Assembly: GCF_002849695.1 (NCBI RefSeq)
Contig: NZ_CP018937.1
Location: 3,782,001-3,846,000 of the forward strand
DNA length: 64,000 nt
Source of the DNA: Bacteroides fragilis
GTDB taxonomy: Bacteria > Bacteroidota > Bacteroidia > Bacteroidales > Bacteroidaceae
Direction: 5' to 3'
Below the pieces are notes generated by a model that was not told where the DNA came from, did no database searches, and saw only the letters and a program-made list of their open reading frames with translations. Both the position numbers and the translations under genes were made by a program. Shown here in pieces: positions 10,761 to 19,461 of this stretch; positions within the stretch are counted from its first letter, which is position 1, and each line of letters opens with the position of its first letter.

Positions 10761-11135
10761 ATGAATAAAATAATTTCTATACTGATTTGCTGCTTTGTTG
10801 CCGGCTGCCTCTTTGTCTCGTGTGAACAACCCGACATACCGGACGTACCGAATTATGACAAAACGGAAATATTGACTTTTAAAGTGTATAACCAGGATAA
10901 AGAAGAGATCGGTACCCCTGTTATTCTTTCGGATGAAGGTATCGTCTCCATTACCGTAGAAAACGGCACTGACCTGTCCAACGTCTTTGCCACCTGCACA
11001 CTCTCTTCCGGAGCCACCCTGTCTCCTTCACTCGGAGGCTATCAGGACTGGAGTGGACTGAGCAAAGAGTTTACTGTAATTTCGGCCAGTGGTAAACGTT
11101 CAAAACCATGGACCGTGTCTTTCAAAACCAAATAA
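10761..11135 (+). CDS. Small lipoprotein with an Ig-like domain, SusCD-associated
   Basis: A predicted 124-aa lipoprotein: signal, then lipobox LFVSC with Cys21, then about 90 residues of beta-rich sequence ending in WTVSFKTK. It resembles the DUF5018-like or Ig-like domains on lipoproteins of PUL-type loci, but I do not recognise a specific family. It sits 36 bp after susD and just before the phosphodiesterase-fold gene, so it probably belongs to the same operon and may be a surface binding accessory. An alternative ATG lies at 10755. Confidence 0.75.
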   Translation: MNKIISILICCFVAGCLFVSCEQPDIPDVPNYDKTEILTFKVYNQDKEEIGTPVILSDEGIVSITVENGTDLSNVFATCTLSSGATLSPSLGGYQDWSGLSKEFTVISASGKRSKPWTVSFKTK

Positions 11136-11142
11136 ATTCATA

Positions 11143-13179
11143 ATGAAATATGTAATAATATTCATCCTCTGCATCTGCTGCTCCCTGCAGATGCAGGGTA
11201 AACTTCCTGCCTCAAAAGGCGGGAAGTCTAATCTCGCCCTCTGCCTCGACGGGAAAGACAATAACGTACGGACAGGTATGGGAATTCTGGAACCTTCGTG
11301 GACCTTGGAGTCCTGGATTAAAGGTAACGACTGTAAATGGGACAGTCTTGAAGTTATCATCGGAGGAGGTGAATACAGTGAATTGAACTGGGTGGACTAT
11401 CTGCCTTTGGTCGTAAAAGAAGGCAAACTTCACTCTACCCGTGCCAATCTTTCGGCACCGGAAGCATTGGATGACCAATGGCACCATGTGGCACTGGCTT
11501 GTGACGGAAAGCAGACCATACTTTATCTTGATGGAAAACAAGTGGCCAAAGCCGATACGGCAATTTCCATCCTTCCCGGTGCTATCGGAGTTCACGATGT
11601 ATATTATACTTTCGGCGGATTGATTGATGAAGTACGCATTTGGCGCAAAGCTTTACCGGAACAAACGATCCGTCAATGGATGAATCGCCCCGTAGAAGCC
11701 AGTCATCCCGCTTTTAAATCCTTGTGGGGATATTATAACTTCGACGACCTGAAAGAAGAAACATCCATCAATTGGGTAGGTAAAGGACATCAGGCTTACC
11801 ATATCCGCAATGGGCGCAACAAATACAATGGAAAAGCTCCGCTGGCTTATGCAGTCCCTAACGATAATACCGCATTTAAAGAGTATGACGGAAAACAACA
11901 GTTATTCAATGCAGTAGTCATCCAAAGTGAATGGGATGTGGATCAAGGAAGCAAAGACGACCAGGCACTAAAACTGAGAATAGCCGTACAAGGTTCCCGG
12001 AAACCGCTGAAACTGACAGAGCTGAAACTCGATTTCACCGGCACGACCACTCTTGCAGATATTGAGCAAATCCATATTTATTCTACCGGGAGTGAGGCAC
12101 GATCCGTGCAACGCAAAGAACTGTTTGGCAACGGGCATACCCCCGAACAGTCAATGACTCTCTGCCCGGAGCAGGGAGAAGAGATCCTGTTACAACCGGG
12201 GATCAACTATTTCCTTCTTACATTCGACGTCAGAAAAGAGGCAACTCCCGGACATACATTATATGCCTCCGTACCTTCTTTCCGCTTAAACGGAAAACAG
12301 TATATTCCCGAAACAGCTACCGAAGAGGTCCGTAAACAAGTGACTTGCAACAACCAAACACATTCCAATATAGTAAAAGTGCTTCAATGGAACATCTGGC
12401 ACGGAGGTATTCATCTGGGTAACGAGGGGCAGCAGCGAGTATTCGACCTGATCCGAAGCACCCATGCAGACGTGGTCATGATGCAAGAAGCATATGGCAT
12501 CCAACGAATGCTGGCAGATTCATTAGGGTATCATCTCAAAACCCATTCTCTTAAAGACAACCTGGCCATGTACAGCCGCTTTCCGTTGGAACCCATAGCA
12601 TGGCGGGAACCCTTCAAATCGAACCCAGCCAAAATAACCTTACCAAACGGTAAGCGGATAATGCTTGTAGACTGTTGGCTCCGTTATGCCTACCGCCCGG
12701 AATATACAAGTGGTTACGCTGAGAAAGGACTGGATCCTTCTGTCTGGGTCGCTGAAGATTCCATATTGGCACTGCCCGATATCCGCAATATCTATACAAA
12801 GGATATTGTACCGAACCAGGAAACAGACATGCCGGTCATTATCACCGGTGACTTCAACTCATGTAGCCATCTTGACTGGACAGAACGAGCCAAACCATTA
12901 CATCACGGATACGGTCCGGTGGCTTTCCCCGCTTCCCGCTATATGTTGGAAAATGGTTTCAAAGATAGTTTCCGTGAGAAGAATCCGGACGAAGTTGCAT
13001 ATCAGGGAGGCACTGTTGCCGCCATCTACGGGCAAATGCAAATGTCCCGTATCGATTTCATCTATTATAAAGGAGGGCTGAAAGTATTATCATCCAAAAT
13101 AGTACGTACGGCTCCCGAGATAGATTATGTGTGGGCATCAGACCATGCAGCGGTACTTACCGTCTTTGAGGTTGAATAA
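11143..13179 (+). CDS. Secreted LamG + BNR-associated + endonuclease/exonuclease/phosphatase-fold protein
   Basis: A 678-aa exported protein with three parts. A signal peptide (1-20) is followed by a LamG/concanavalin-like domain (about 30-190, with WTLESWIKG and GGLIDEVRIWRKAL). A middle beta domain (about 252-400) is like the N-terminal domain found on Bacteroides sialidases. A C-terminal EEP domain (about 408-678) contains NIWHGG, QEAYG, the catalytic-type GDFNS and the final SDHAAV. EEP enzymes hydrolyse phosphodiester or phosphomonoester bonds (nucleases, sphingomyelinases, inositol-phosphate phosphatases). ATG 11143 is chosen because the signal peptide starts there. It is the only enzyme of the SusCD operon, suggesting that the imported nutrient is a phosphate ester; that is inference. 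Confidence 0.88.
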   Translation: MKYVIIFILCICCSLQMQGKLPASKGGKSNLALCLDGKDNNVRTGMGILEPSWTLESWIKGNDCKWDSLEVIIGGGEYSELNWVDYLPLVVKEGKLHSTRANLSAPEALDDQWHHVALACDGKQTILYLDGKQVAKADTAISILPGAIGVHDVYYTFGGLIDEVRIWRKALPEQTIRQWMNRPVEASHPAFKSLWGYYNFDDLKEETSINWVGKGHQAYHIRNGRNKYNGKAPLAYAVPNDNTAFKEYDGKQQLFNAVVIQSEWDVDQGSKDDQALKLRIAVQGSRKPLKLTELKLDFTGTTTLADIEQIHIYSTGSEARSVQRKELFGNGHTPEQSMTLCPEQGEEILLQPGINYFLLTFDVRKEATPGHTLYASVPSFRLNGKQYIPETATEEVRKQVTCNNQTHSNIVKVLQWNIWHGGIHLGNEGQQRVFDLIRSTHADVVMMQEAYGIQRMLADSLGYHLKTHSLKDNLAMYSRFPLEPIAWREPFKSNPAKITLPNGKRIMLVDCWLRYAYRPEYTSGYAEKGLDPSVWVAEDSILALPDIRNIYTKDIVPNQETDMPVIITGDFNSCSHLDWTERAKPLHHGYGPVAFPASRYMLENGFKDSFREKNPDEVAYQGGTVAAIYGQMQMSRIDFIYYKGGLKVLSSKIVRTAPEIDYVWASDHAAVLTVFEVE

Positions 13180-13184
13180 AATGA

Positions 13185-13249
13185 TAGGCACGGATCGTGC
13201 AGATTCCACAGAATCAAGAGTATCTGTTTATCTGTCACATCCGTGCCTA
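13185..13249. terminator. Imperfect palindrome between convergent genes
   Basis: TAGGCACGGAT (13185-13195) pairs perfectly with ATCCGTGCCTA (13239-13249) across a 43-nt loop, which itself holds AGATTC/GAATC-type repeats. It sits between the 3' ends of the EEP gene and the M56 gene. It may act as a bidirectional terminator or be a dispersed intergenic repeat. Confidence 0.5.
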
Positions 13250-13274
13250 AAATAAATCAATGCTGTAGAGCAGG

Positions 13275-15464
13275 CTACAATATAATGCGTTTATAGGGTT
13301 CCTTCTGATAATCTTTAATCTTTACTTTCCGCCAATCCCAGCTGCTTCCATTGCTTGGTGAAATAACTCCGGCATCCGGATATTTATTATAAAGATCGAT
13401 TGTTTTTACTTTCTTTGGCAACTTCGGGAAAACGAGTGTCAACAACACAGAACGTCCTTCACAGCCTTCTACCCACAGTAATTTATTCATTTCAATGCCA
13501 TGCGCCTCTTCCAGAATCGGATATTCATCACCTGTTCTGGAATCAACAAGACACAATCCCTTACCTATGACCAACCAATGACGGTCAAAATGAATAGGTA
13601 TATTCAAGACAACCAACGTCTTCTCCGGTAAAGTTTCAATTTTCTGAATTCGAGACCTTCCGTCACCCCGGCGTGAAGAAACGGCTAATTGACTTGCATT
13701 AAGAGTTACTTCTTCCAATTTATCGGAACGCAGTGGACGCCCCTCTCTATCATACTCAGCTATTCGGGCGGCAGTCGGAAGGAAATCGTCAACTTTCAGA
13801 TTCTCCAACCTCCATGAACTGCCATTGGGAGGTGTCAATCCCCTTTCTTCCGGGAAACAATCGCGGATACTAATCTTTTTTACCTTTCGGTCAAGAGGAG
13901 GAAAGACCAGTGTAAATTCCAGCATTTGCTTTTCTTGTCCCACAACCCAATAAGTCTGATTTAGTTCAATTCCGCGGGTAAGTGAACGAATCTTATAAAC
14001 ATCTTTCGTATCTTCGTCTACTATGGACAATCCCTTTTCGAACTGTAACCAGTGCCGGTCATAATATATCGGTATGGCCAAAGTAACGCGTGTATCTTCT
14101 TTCGTCCGTTCAATAAAGCGTACATATATACTTCGTTTATACGGTGCACGCGACAATACAACCTGATCTGCAGGTAAATCGACGCCAACAGTATAATCAG
14201 CCTCTTTTCCGTGCAGAGAAGTCTGATTCGGTTTCTCCTCCGAGAGCGTATCCAGCACTTTCGATACAGGAGTTGTAACCTTAGTAAGTAGTTGACTGGA
14301 TCCGGATTTAACTAAATGCGCCTCTCCCGACTGTATGTAATGAACTATCTTTGGGGAGTCCAAAAGCAGAAAACACTTTTCATCACCTACGCTATCCATC
14401 TTTTTTTCGTTAGATACGACTTCGGGAGTTTCTACTTTCATCGAAACAGATACCATCGGCAATACAGGTTCAATCAGAACCGGCTTTTCCGTAAAAGAAA
14501 ATAAAGCCAATACACCCGCACACAAAGGAAGCAACGCTATTTTGCGCACTCCGGCGAAACGTTCTTTATATTGATGTTTCATCATGATAAATCGTTTTTT
14601 AATTAATGAATTATGAAAACCATTTGCAACCTTCGGGCTGTATCCCATCAACTCTTCGAATAAGATGCTTTGATATTCAAATAATTCAATCTCACCGGAA
14701 AGCAAACAACGGTCCACTTGAAATTCATGGAGAGCCCGCAGTTCACGCTTTACCAGCCAGACAAACGGATTAAACCAACATAAGATGGATAAACCTTCAA
14801 TAAATAAAGTGTCCCGATAATGATGATTACGAATATGTGCCTTTTCATGGAGCAGAACTATACGCAACACTTCTCCTTCTAACTTCCGATTGATAAAGAT
14901 CATCCGGTAAAACGAGAATGGTGAAACGACTTCATTGTTACGCACGATACAAATCCCATCAGCCTCCATCGTACAACTTCCCCAACGCTTCAAACGCCAG
15001 ATACGTGCCATTTCGACCAATAAATGTATCAAAAGGACAAATACTCCCAATCCATATACGATCCAGACTATTTGCCAGTAATCCCACGAAGCATAAAAAG
15101 GTTCTTCCGCTATTTCTTCTTCCACTCGGGGTACAATTGCTTCACTAACCTCCGCCTGCACTGCTGCGAGCGTATCCGGTTGTATCCCATCATTTTCTAC
15201 TTGTACCAATGAAGTCTTATCCATTTGTGTTTCTTGCTTTACAACCACCCGTTCCATCTTTATCGGCCGCACCACCTTCACCGGATAAACCGGGATGCGT
15301 ACCACCGATACAGCTCCGGCCAGCAGTACCGAAAAAAGCAAATAATTCCGGCACTGGTTAAACGGGGCTTTTCGATCGAACAACAAGTAATAGCACAGCC
15401 ATAACACAAATGAAGCTCCTATGAAACGAAGAATAGCCCATTCGCTACAATCAATATCGATCAT
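13275..15464 (-). CDS. M56-family BlaR1-like membrane metalloprotease sensor with duplicated ectodomain
   Basis: A 729-aa integral membrane sensor. Membrane helices lie at about 10-28, 41-58, 129-152 and 307-324. The zinc-protease motif is HEKAH at 206-210, with E247 (LHEFQVDR) as a likely third ligand. In the BlaR1/MecR1 paradigm, ligand sensing outside activates this protease, which leads to cleavage of the BlaI-type repressor encoded just upstream. The C-terminal part has two copies of an unnamed domain (about 445-558 and 605-718), each with the pattern IPI(Y/H)(Y/F)DRHWL, GI(E)-(L/M)N, TLVFP and NGSSW. No penicillin-binding domain is present, so the signal is probably not a beta-lactam. 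It follows the repressor gene by 3 bp. Confidence 0.9.
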   Translation of the reverse strand: MIDIDCSEWAILRFIGASFVLWLCYYLLFDRKAPFNQCRNYLLFSVLLAGAVSVVRIPVYPVKVVRPIKMERVVVKQETQMDKTSLVQVENDGIQPDTLAAVQAEVSEAIVPRVEEEIAEEPFYASWDYWQIVWIVYGLGVFVLLIHLLVEMARIWRLKRWGSCTMEADGICIVRNNEVVSPFSFYRMIFINRKLEGEVLRIVLLHEKAHIRNHHYRDTLFIEGLSILCWFNPFVWLVKRELRALHEFQVDRCLLSGEIELFEYQSILFEELMGYSPKVANGFHNSLIKKRFIMMKHQYKERFAGVRKIALLPLCAGVLALFSFTEKPVLIEPVLPMVSVSMKVETPEVVSNEKKMDSVGDEKCFLLLDSPKIVHYIQSGEAHLVKSGSSQLLTKVTTPVSKVLDTLSEEKPNQTSLHGKEADYTVGVDLPADQVVLSRAPYKRSIYVRFIERTKEDTRVTLAIPIYYDRHWLQFEKGLSIVDEDTKDVYKIRSLTRGIELNQTYWVVGQEKQMLEFTLVFPPLDRKVKKISIRDCFPEERGLTPPNGSSWRLENLKVDDFLPTAARIAEYDREGRPLRSDKLEEVTLNASQLAVSSRRGDGRSRIQKIETLPEKTLVVLNIPIHFDRHWLVIGKGLCLVDSRTGDEYPILEEAHGIEMNKLLWVEGCEGRSVLLTLVFPKLPKKVKTIDLYNKYPDAGVISPSNGSSWDWRKVKIKDYQKEPYKRIIL

Positions 15465-15467
15465 ACC

Positions 15468-15842
15468 TTATTCCTTTTTGTTTTCCTTCAACATTTCAAT
15501 CAGTTCGTCGATCTCCTGTACCGACATCTTTTCTTTTTTGGTAAAGAACGAAACCATCGCCTTCACCGAACCACTGAAAAAGTTATCTACGACCCGGTTC
15601 ATAAAACGATTCGTATAGCTCTCTTTTGAAACCAACGGATAATACTGATAATTCTTTCCGAAACTACGATAAGCTACAAAGCCTTTGTTTTGCAATACAC
15701 GTAGTACGGTAGAAACTGTATTATACGCCGGACGCGGCTCTTCCAAATCCTGTAAGATTTCATTCACAAAAGCATTTTCTTTCCGCCAAAGCACCTGCAT
15801 GATCTGGAGTTCTGCTTTTGTCAATTCTTTCTGTTCACTCAT
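15468..15842 (-). CDS. BlaI/MecI/CopY-family transcriptional repressor
   Basis: A 124-aa winged-helix repressor. The N-terminal DNA-binding domain covers about 5-75 (LTKAELQIMQVLWRKENAFVNEIL and YNTVSTVLRVLQNKGFV), and the C-terminal dimerisation helix is about 85-120 (FFSGSVKAMVSFFTKKEKMS). The pair with the M56 gene 3 bp downstream is the standard two-gene sensing module. A double palindrome upstream (15919-15952) is the likely autoregulatory operator. Confidence 0.94.
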   Translation of the reverse strand: MSEQKELTKAELQIMQVLWRKENAFVNEILQDLEEPRPAYNTVSTVLRVLQNKGFVAYRSFGKNYQYYPLVSKESYTNRFMNRVVDNFFSGSVKAMVSFFTKKEKMSVQEIDELIEMLKENKKE

Positions 15843-15908
15843 ACCAAGTAATTTTAGATTATACTTCTATTCATCAAGTATTTGGGATACAACCTGAATG
15901 GAATGGCA

Positions 15909-15952
15909 CAAATATATAACTATAAATATAGACACAAAACTATATTTATAGT
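15909..15952 (-). promoter_or_regulatory. Promoter and double BlaI-type operator
   Basis: ACTATAAATATAG (15919-15931) and CTATATTTATAGT (15940-15952) are perfect inverted copies separated by 8 nt. Each arm is itself a dyad of CTATA and TATAG half-sites, so the site can seat two repressor dimers with centres 20 bp apart. A minus-strand -7 box TATATTTG (15909-15916) abuts the first arm, and a TTG (15935-15937) lies 18 nt upstream between the arms. Repressor binding would therefore cover the promoter. Binding is inferred. Confidence 0.8.
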
Positions 15953-16012
15953 ATTTCACATTAAAAAGCAAGTATTTAACAATAAATAGATCATTTTATC
16001 CACATAATGAGA

Positions 16013-16042
16013 AAAGGCCACCTTTAAACAAAGGTGACCTTT
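16013..16042 (-). terminator. Terminator after the S41 protease gene
   Basis: AAAGGCCACCTTT and AAAGGTGACCTTT form a 13-bp stem (one G-T pair) with the loop AAAC. On the minus strand it is followed by TTTTCTC. It lies 35 bp past the protease stop codon. Confidence 0.8.
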
Positions 16043-16076
16043 CCATTTTAATCGAGCATAAAACGCAATTACCCCA

Positions 16077-19000
16077 TCATTTCTTCGGCAGCTCCTTCAA
16101 CAAGCAATCTACCGCAGCTTTCAATTGTGCATCTTCTCCCTTCAACGAAGCAGAAGGTTCATTATAAATCAGCACATCCGGTTCGAGTGTCTGATTTTCC
16201 AGATAGTTACCCTGCATATCCATGCAGCCTACCTGCGGAATACCAAATACAAGACTCGGATCAATCTGGCGTTCCCACCATACAGCTGTCATAGTTCCGG
16301 CTACAGGAGTACCTACCAGTTTACCGATACCCAATGTCTTATATACATAAGGAGTACCATGCGCATTACTGTAATTGTCTTCACAAACAAGCATACATGA
16401 GGGCTTCAGCCACTTATTGAACGGATCGCTACCTATATATTGTCCGCGAGGAACAAAACGCTGATATTCTTTGCCACTAAGGAGAGTCACCACATCGTCG
16501 TGCAACCAACCACCACCATTGTGGCGAACGTCTACAACTACGGCTTCTTTGTTACGGTAACGCCCCAACAGTTCGGAGTACATCTTACGGAAACTCTGAC
16601 TATCCATGCCCTTGATATGTACATATCCCAAACGACTGCCTGATAACTCTTCTACTTTCTTGCGGTTGCGCTCTACCCATCGTTTATATAGCAATTCGCG
16701 CTGCGCACCGTAACTGATCGCCTTCACTGTCTCTTCAAAATGCTTCTTTGTAGCAGGATCGTAAACAGAAAGCAGCACTTTACGCCCTACTTTCCCTTCA
16801 AATAACGGGAAATAATCTTCTCCTTTTTTGATTGGATTACCATCTACTTTTTCAATGATACAACCCGGCTTTACATCTGTTTTCTTCAAAGTGAAAGGAC
16901 TCTGCTCTATGATCTCCTTTATTTTCAACCCGTCACCGGTATAAGTATCGTCATAAAATACCCCCAATGAAGCTGTAGGTAGCGCCCCTCCTACACCAGA
17001 GTACCGAGCTCCGGTATGTGAAGCATTCAACTCTCCGAGCATCTCGCTCAGCAGTTCGGCAAAGTCATAATTATTGTTGATATGTGGCAGGAACTTTTCA
17101 TAAGTCTTCTTATACAAAGGCCAGTCTACTCCCTGCAAATCCTTCACATAAAACTTATCGTCTACCTGCTGCCAAACATGATCAAAAATGTAAGCACGTT
17201 CACCCCCCGGCTGATAGTCGAAGAAAGATTCAAATGCAATAGGCGTTGTCTTACTACCGGCTATTTCAATTTTCTTCATACCTCCACCAGTACACATAAA
17301 GATATTCTCACCTTTCTTATCGGGCAACAGCGAACCACCTCCGACACCTTTCAACAGAATCTTTGTTGAATTCTCTTTCAAATCGTGTTCCCACAAATCA
17401 TAACCGCTTTCAAACGCTGCCAGATAATAGAGCTTATCACCTTTCGGAGTCAAAACAGCATCACCCATGAAAGAAGAGTTGACAGTCAGACGCACAATAC
17501 GATCGAATCGATTATCAAGATCGAATTTCAGTGGCTTCACTTCCTCCTTCTTTTCTTCCTCTCCATCTTTCTTATCTTTGGCGTCTTTTTTCTTATCACC
17601 TTTTTTATCTTCTTTCTTTTTCTTCTCAGCTTTTTCTTTCTCAGCCTTTTCCGCTTTCTCGGCTTCTTCAAGCAAAGCAAGGTCTTCCTTATTCATGCGG
17701 AAACGATCGTAAGCATCTACATCAAAAAACATGATGTAAGCGTCATATTGAGCACCCCAGCTGCCATGACTACGGTATCCGGCACGGTCACTGAACCAGA
17801 CCATTGCTTTGCCACCCAGAACCCATTTCGCATTTCCGTCTGAGTAACCGCTTTCGGTCAGATTATGCATTTCTCCCTTACCATCGGCGTTCAGCAGCAC
17901 AATATCTTTATTGTTCCAGCCACCGATACCAATAAATTCGGAAAGAATCCATTTACTATCCGGACTCCACTCAAACCACTGGTCACCATCACTGTACGAA
18001 TACTGATACTGGGCATCCATTACCGTACGTACCTTCTTAGTTTTGAGATTGATGATGCGAATTGCCGTACGGTTTTCAAGGAAAGCAACTTCTTTTCCGT
18101 CCGGGCTATACTTCGGATTGAACGAAGCTATATCCGAATTGGTCAGACGTTCTTCTTTTAACTCTGTAGCATACGTGAACTGTTTCTCATCTTTCCGCAC
18201 GATACTTGAAGTATAGAGCTGCCAGAGTCCGCCACGTTCCGAAGCATACACCAAGCTACGCCCGTCGGGTGCAAAATCGATTCCACGTTCCTGACAAGGA
18301 GTATTCGTTATCTGTTTTGTAGTTTTATATTCTACCGAAGTCACATACACATCTCCTCTCAAAATGAAAGCAACCTCTTTACCATCAGGAGATACAGCCA
18401 TTTCAGTAGCCCCACTGGTCTTTATCTGGCGAATCAAATCTTTATCATTTCTGTCTGACAGAATTTTCACAGATACTTTCTGCGACTTACCACCGGGAGT
18501 CAACGTATAAATCTCACCATCAAAACCATAACAAAGATTACCATTGGAAGCCATACTGAGGAAACGTACCGGATGCTGCGTGTGATACGTCACCTGCTTG
18601 GATGCATTCGATCCCGGAATACGCTGGTAGATATTGAACGAACCATTCTCTTCACTCAAATAGTAGAACGACTTTCCGTCCGGTGCCCATACCGGTTCAC
18701 GGTCTTCACCGATGAAAGTGGTCTGTTTTTCATAGCGTGGAGTCTGTCCAGGCTGAAGCATCCATATATCACGGGCAATCGGTGACTTCTGGTGCTTACG
18801 CCAGTAATCCTCATATCCTTTTTTATCTTGATAAAGAATAGCCCCTTCCTTATTAATGGAGATGCACTCCATCGGCATAGATGAAAACATCACAGGACGT
18901 CCTCCCGTAACCGGAATCTGATATATCTGCTGGAATTGTCCGTTCGAAGGAAAACCGGCATCTTCGGCAGAAGGCATGATGTCGGCAGTAAATAAGAGCT

Positions 19001-19358
19001 GTCCCGCATCACTAAAAGCTACCGGAGTTTCACTACCCGAGAAAGTGGTCAGGCGGCGAGGCTCGCCTCCTTCTTTCGACACAATGAATACATCCAGACT
19101 TCCCATACGGTCGGACGCAAATGCAATCTGTTTACTATCGGGACTCCAAATCGGGGTTGTATCAAAAGCCGGATTGGTAGTGATCTGTGTAGCTTTGCCA
19201 CCGGACACCGGTACTGTGAAAATATCACCTTTATAGGTGAAAGCAATGGTAGTTCCATCGGGAGAGATAGCACAATGACGCATCCACAACGGACCCTCTT
19301 GTGCCCAAAGTGCTCCGGCAAACAAAAGAGCCGCAGCACTCATGAAGAGTTTTCTCAT
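16077..19358 (-). CDS. Tricorn-like S41-family periplasmic protease
   Basis: A 1093-aa exported peptidase. A signal peptide ends at about ALWAQ (20). A beta-propeller region of TolB/PD40-like repeats follows (about 25-540, many SPDG/SPDSK motifs). A highly charged Lys/Glu insertion sits at about 556-610, then a second propeller part, a PDZ domain (about 820-890), and the S41 catalytic domain. The nucleophile is probably Ser997 in YSNAHGT, with VVVDVRHNGGG upstream as in tail-specific and tricorn proteases. The predicted role is processive degradation of peptides in the periplasm. It is followed by a terminator, and mdh upstream has its own, so it appears to be monocistronic. No clear promoter was found in the 103-bp gap. 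Confidence 0.9.
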   Translation of the reverse strand: MRKLFMSAAALLFAGALWAQEGPLWMRHCAISPDGTTIAFTYKGDIFTVPVSGGKATQITTNPAFDTTPIWSPDSKQIAFASDRMGSLDVFIVSKEGGEPRRLTTFSGSETPVAFSDAGQLLFTADIMPSAEDAGFPSNGQFQQIYQIPVTGGRPVMFSSMPMECISINKEGAILYQDKKGYEDYWRKHQKSPIARDIWMLQPGQTPRYEKQTTFIGEDREPVWAPDGKSFYYLSEENGSFNIYQRIPGSNASKQVTYHTQHPVRFLSMASNGNLCYGFDGEIYTLTPGGKSQKVSVKILSDRNDKDLIRQIKTSGATEMAVSPDGKEVAFILRGDVYVTSVEYKTTKQITNTPCQERGIDFAPDGRSLVYASERGGLWQLYTSSIVRKDEKQFTYATELKEERLTNSDIASFNPKYSPDGKEVAFLENRTAIRIINLKTKKVRTVMDAQYQYSYSDGDQWFEWSPDSKWILSEFIGIGGWNNKDIVLLNADGKGEMHNLTESGYSDGNAKWVLGGKAMVWFSDRAGYRSHGSWGAQYDAYIMFFDVDAYDRFRMNKEDLALLEEAEKAEKAEKEKAEKKKKEDKKGDKKKDAKDKKDGEEEKKEEVKPLKFDLDNRFDRIVRLTVNSSFMGDAVLTPKGDKLYYLAAFESGYDLWEHDLKENSTKILLKGVGGGSLLPDKKGENIFMCTGGGMKKIEIAGSKTTPIAFESFFDYQPGGERAYIFDHVWQQVDDKFYVKDLQGVDWPLYKKTYEKFLPHINNNYDFAELLSEMLGELNASHTGARYSGVGGALPTASLGVFYDDTYTGDGLKIKEIIEQSPFTLKKTDVKPGCIIEKVDGNPIKKGEDYFPLFEGKVGRKVLLSVYDPATKKHFEETVKAISYGAQRELLYKRWVERNRKKVEELSGSRLGYVHIKGMDSQSFRKMYSELLGRYRNKEAVVVDVRHNGGGWLHDDVVTLLSGKEYQRFVPRGQYIGSDPFNKWLKPSCMLVCEDNYSNAHGTPYVYKTLGIGKLVGTPVAGTMTAVWWERQIDPSLVFGIPQVGCMDMQGNYLENQTLEPDVLIYNEPSASLKGEDAQLKAAVDCLLKELPKK

Positions 19359-19389
19359 AATGTATTATTTAAGTATATTAAAAAGCAAA

Positions 19390-19420
19390 CCTCACAGCCC
19401 TTTTGAAAAGAGTTGTGAGG
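19390..19420 (-). terminator. Terminator after mdh
   Basis: CCTCACAGC and its partner GTTGTGAGG, extended by CCTTTTG/AAAAGAG pairing, make a long hairpin 42 bp after the mdh stop. On the minus strand TTTGCTTTT follows. Confidence 0.75.
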
Positions 19421-19461
19421 TCCGCATATTCTATTTTCAGATTAAGAATCCGGCATTCAAA

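Noticed and set aside
13275..15842. Beta-lactam resistance regulator (blaR1/blaI proper)
   Set aside because: The M56 protein lacks a penicillin-binding sensor domain and no beta-lactamase gene is nearby.
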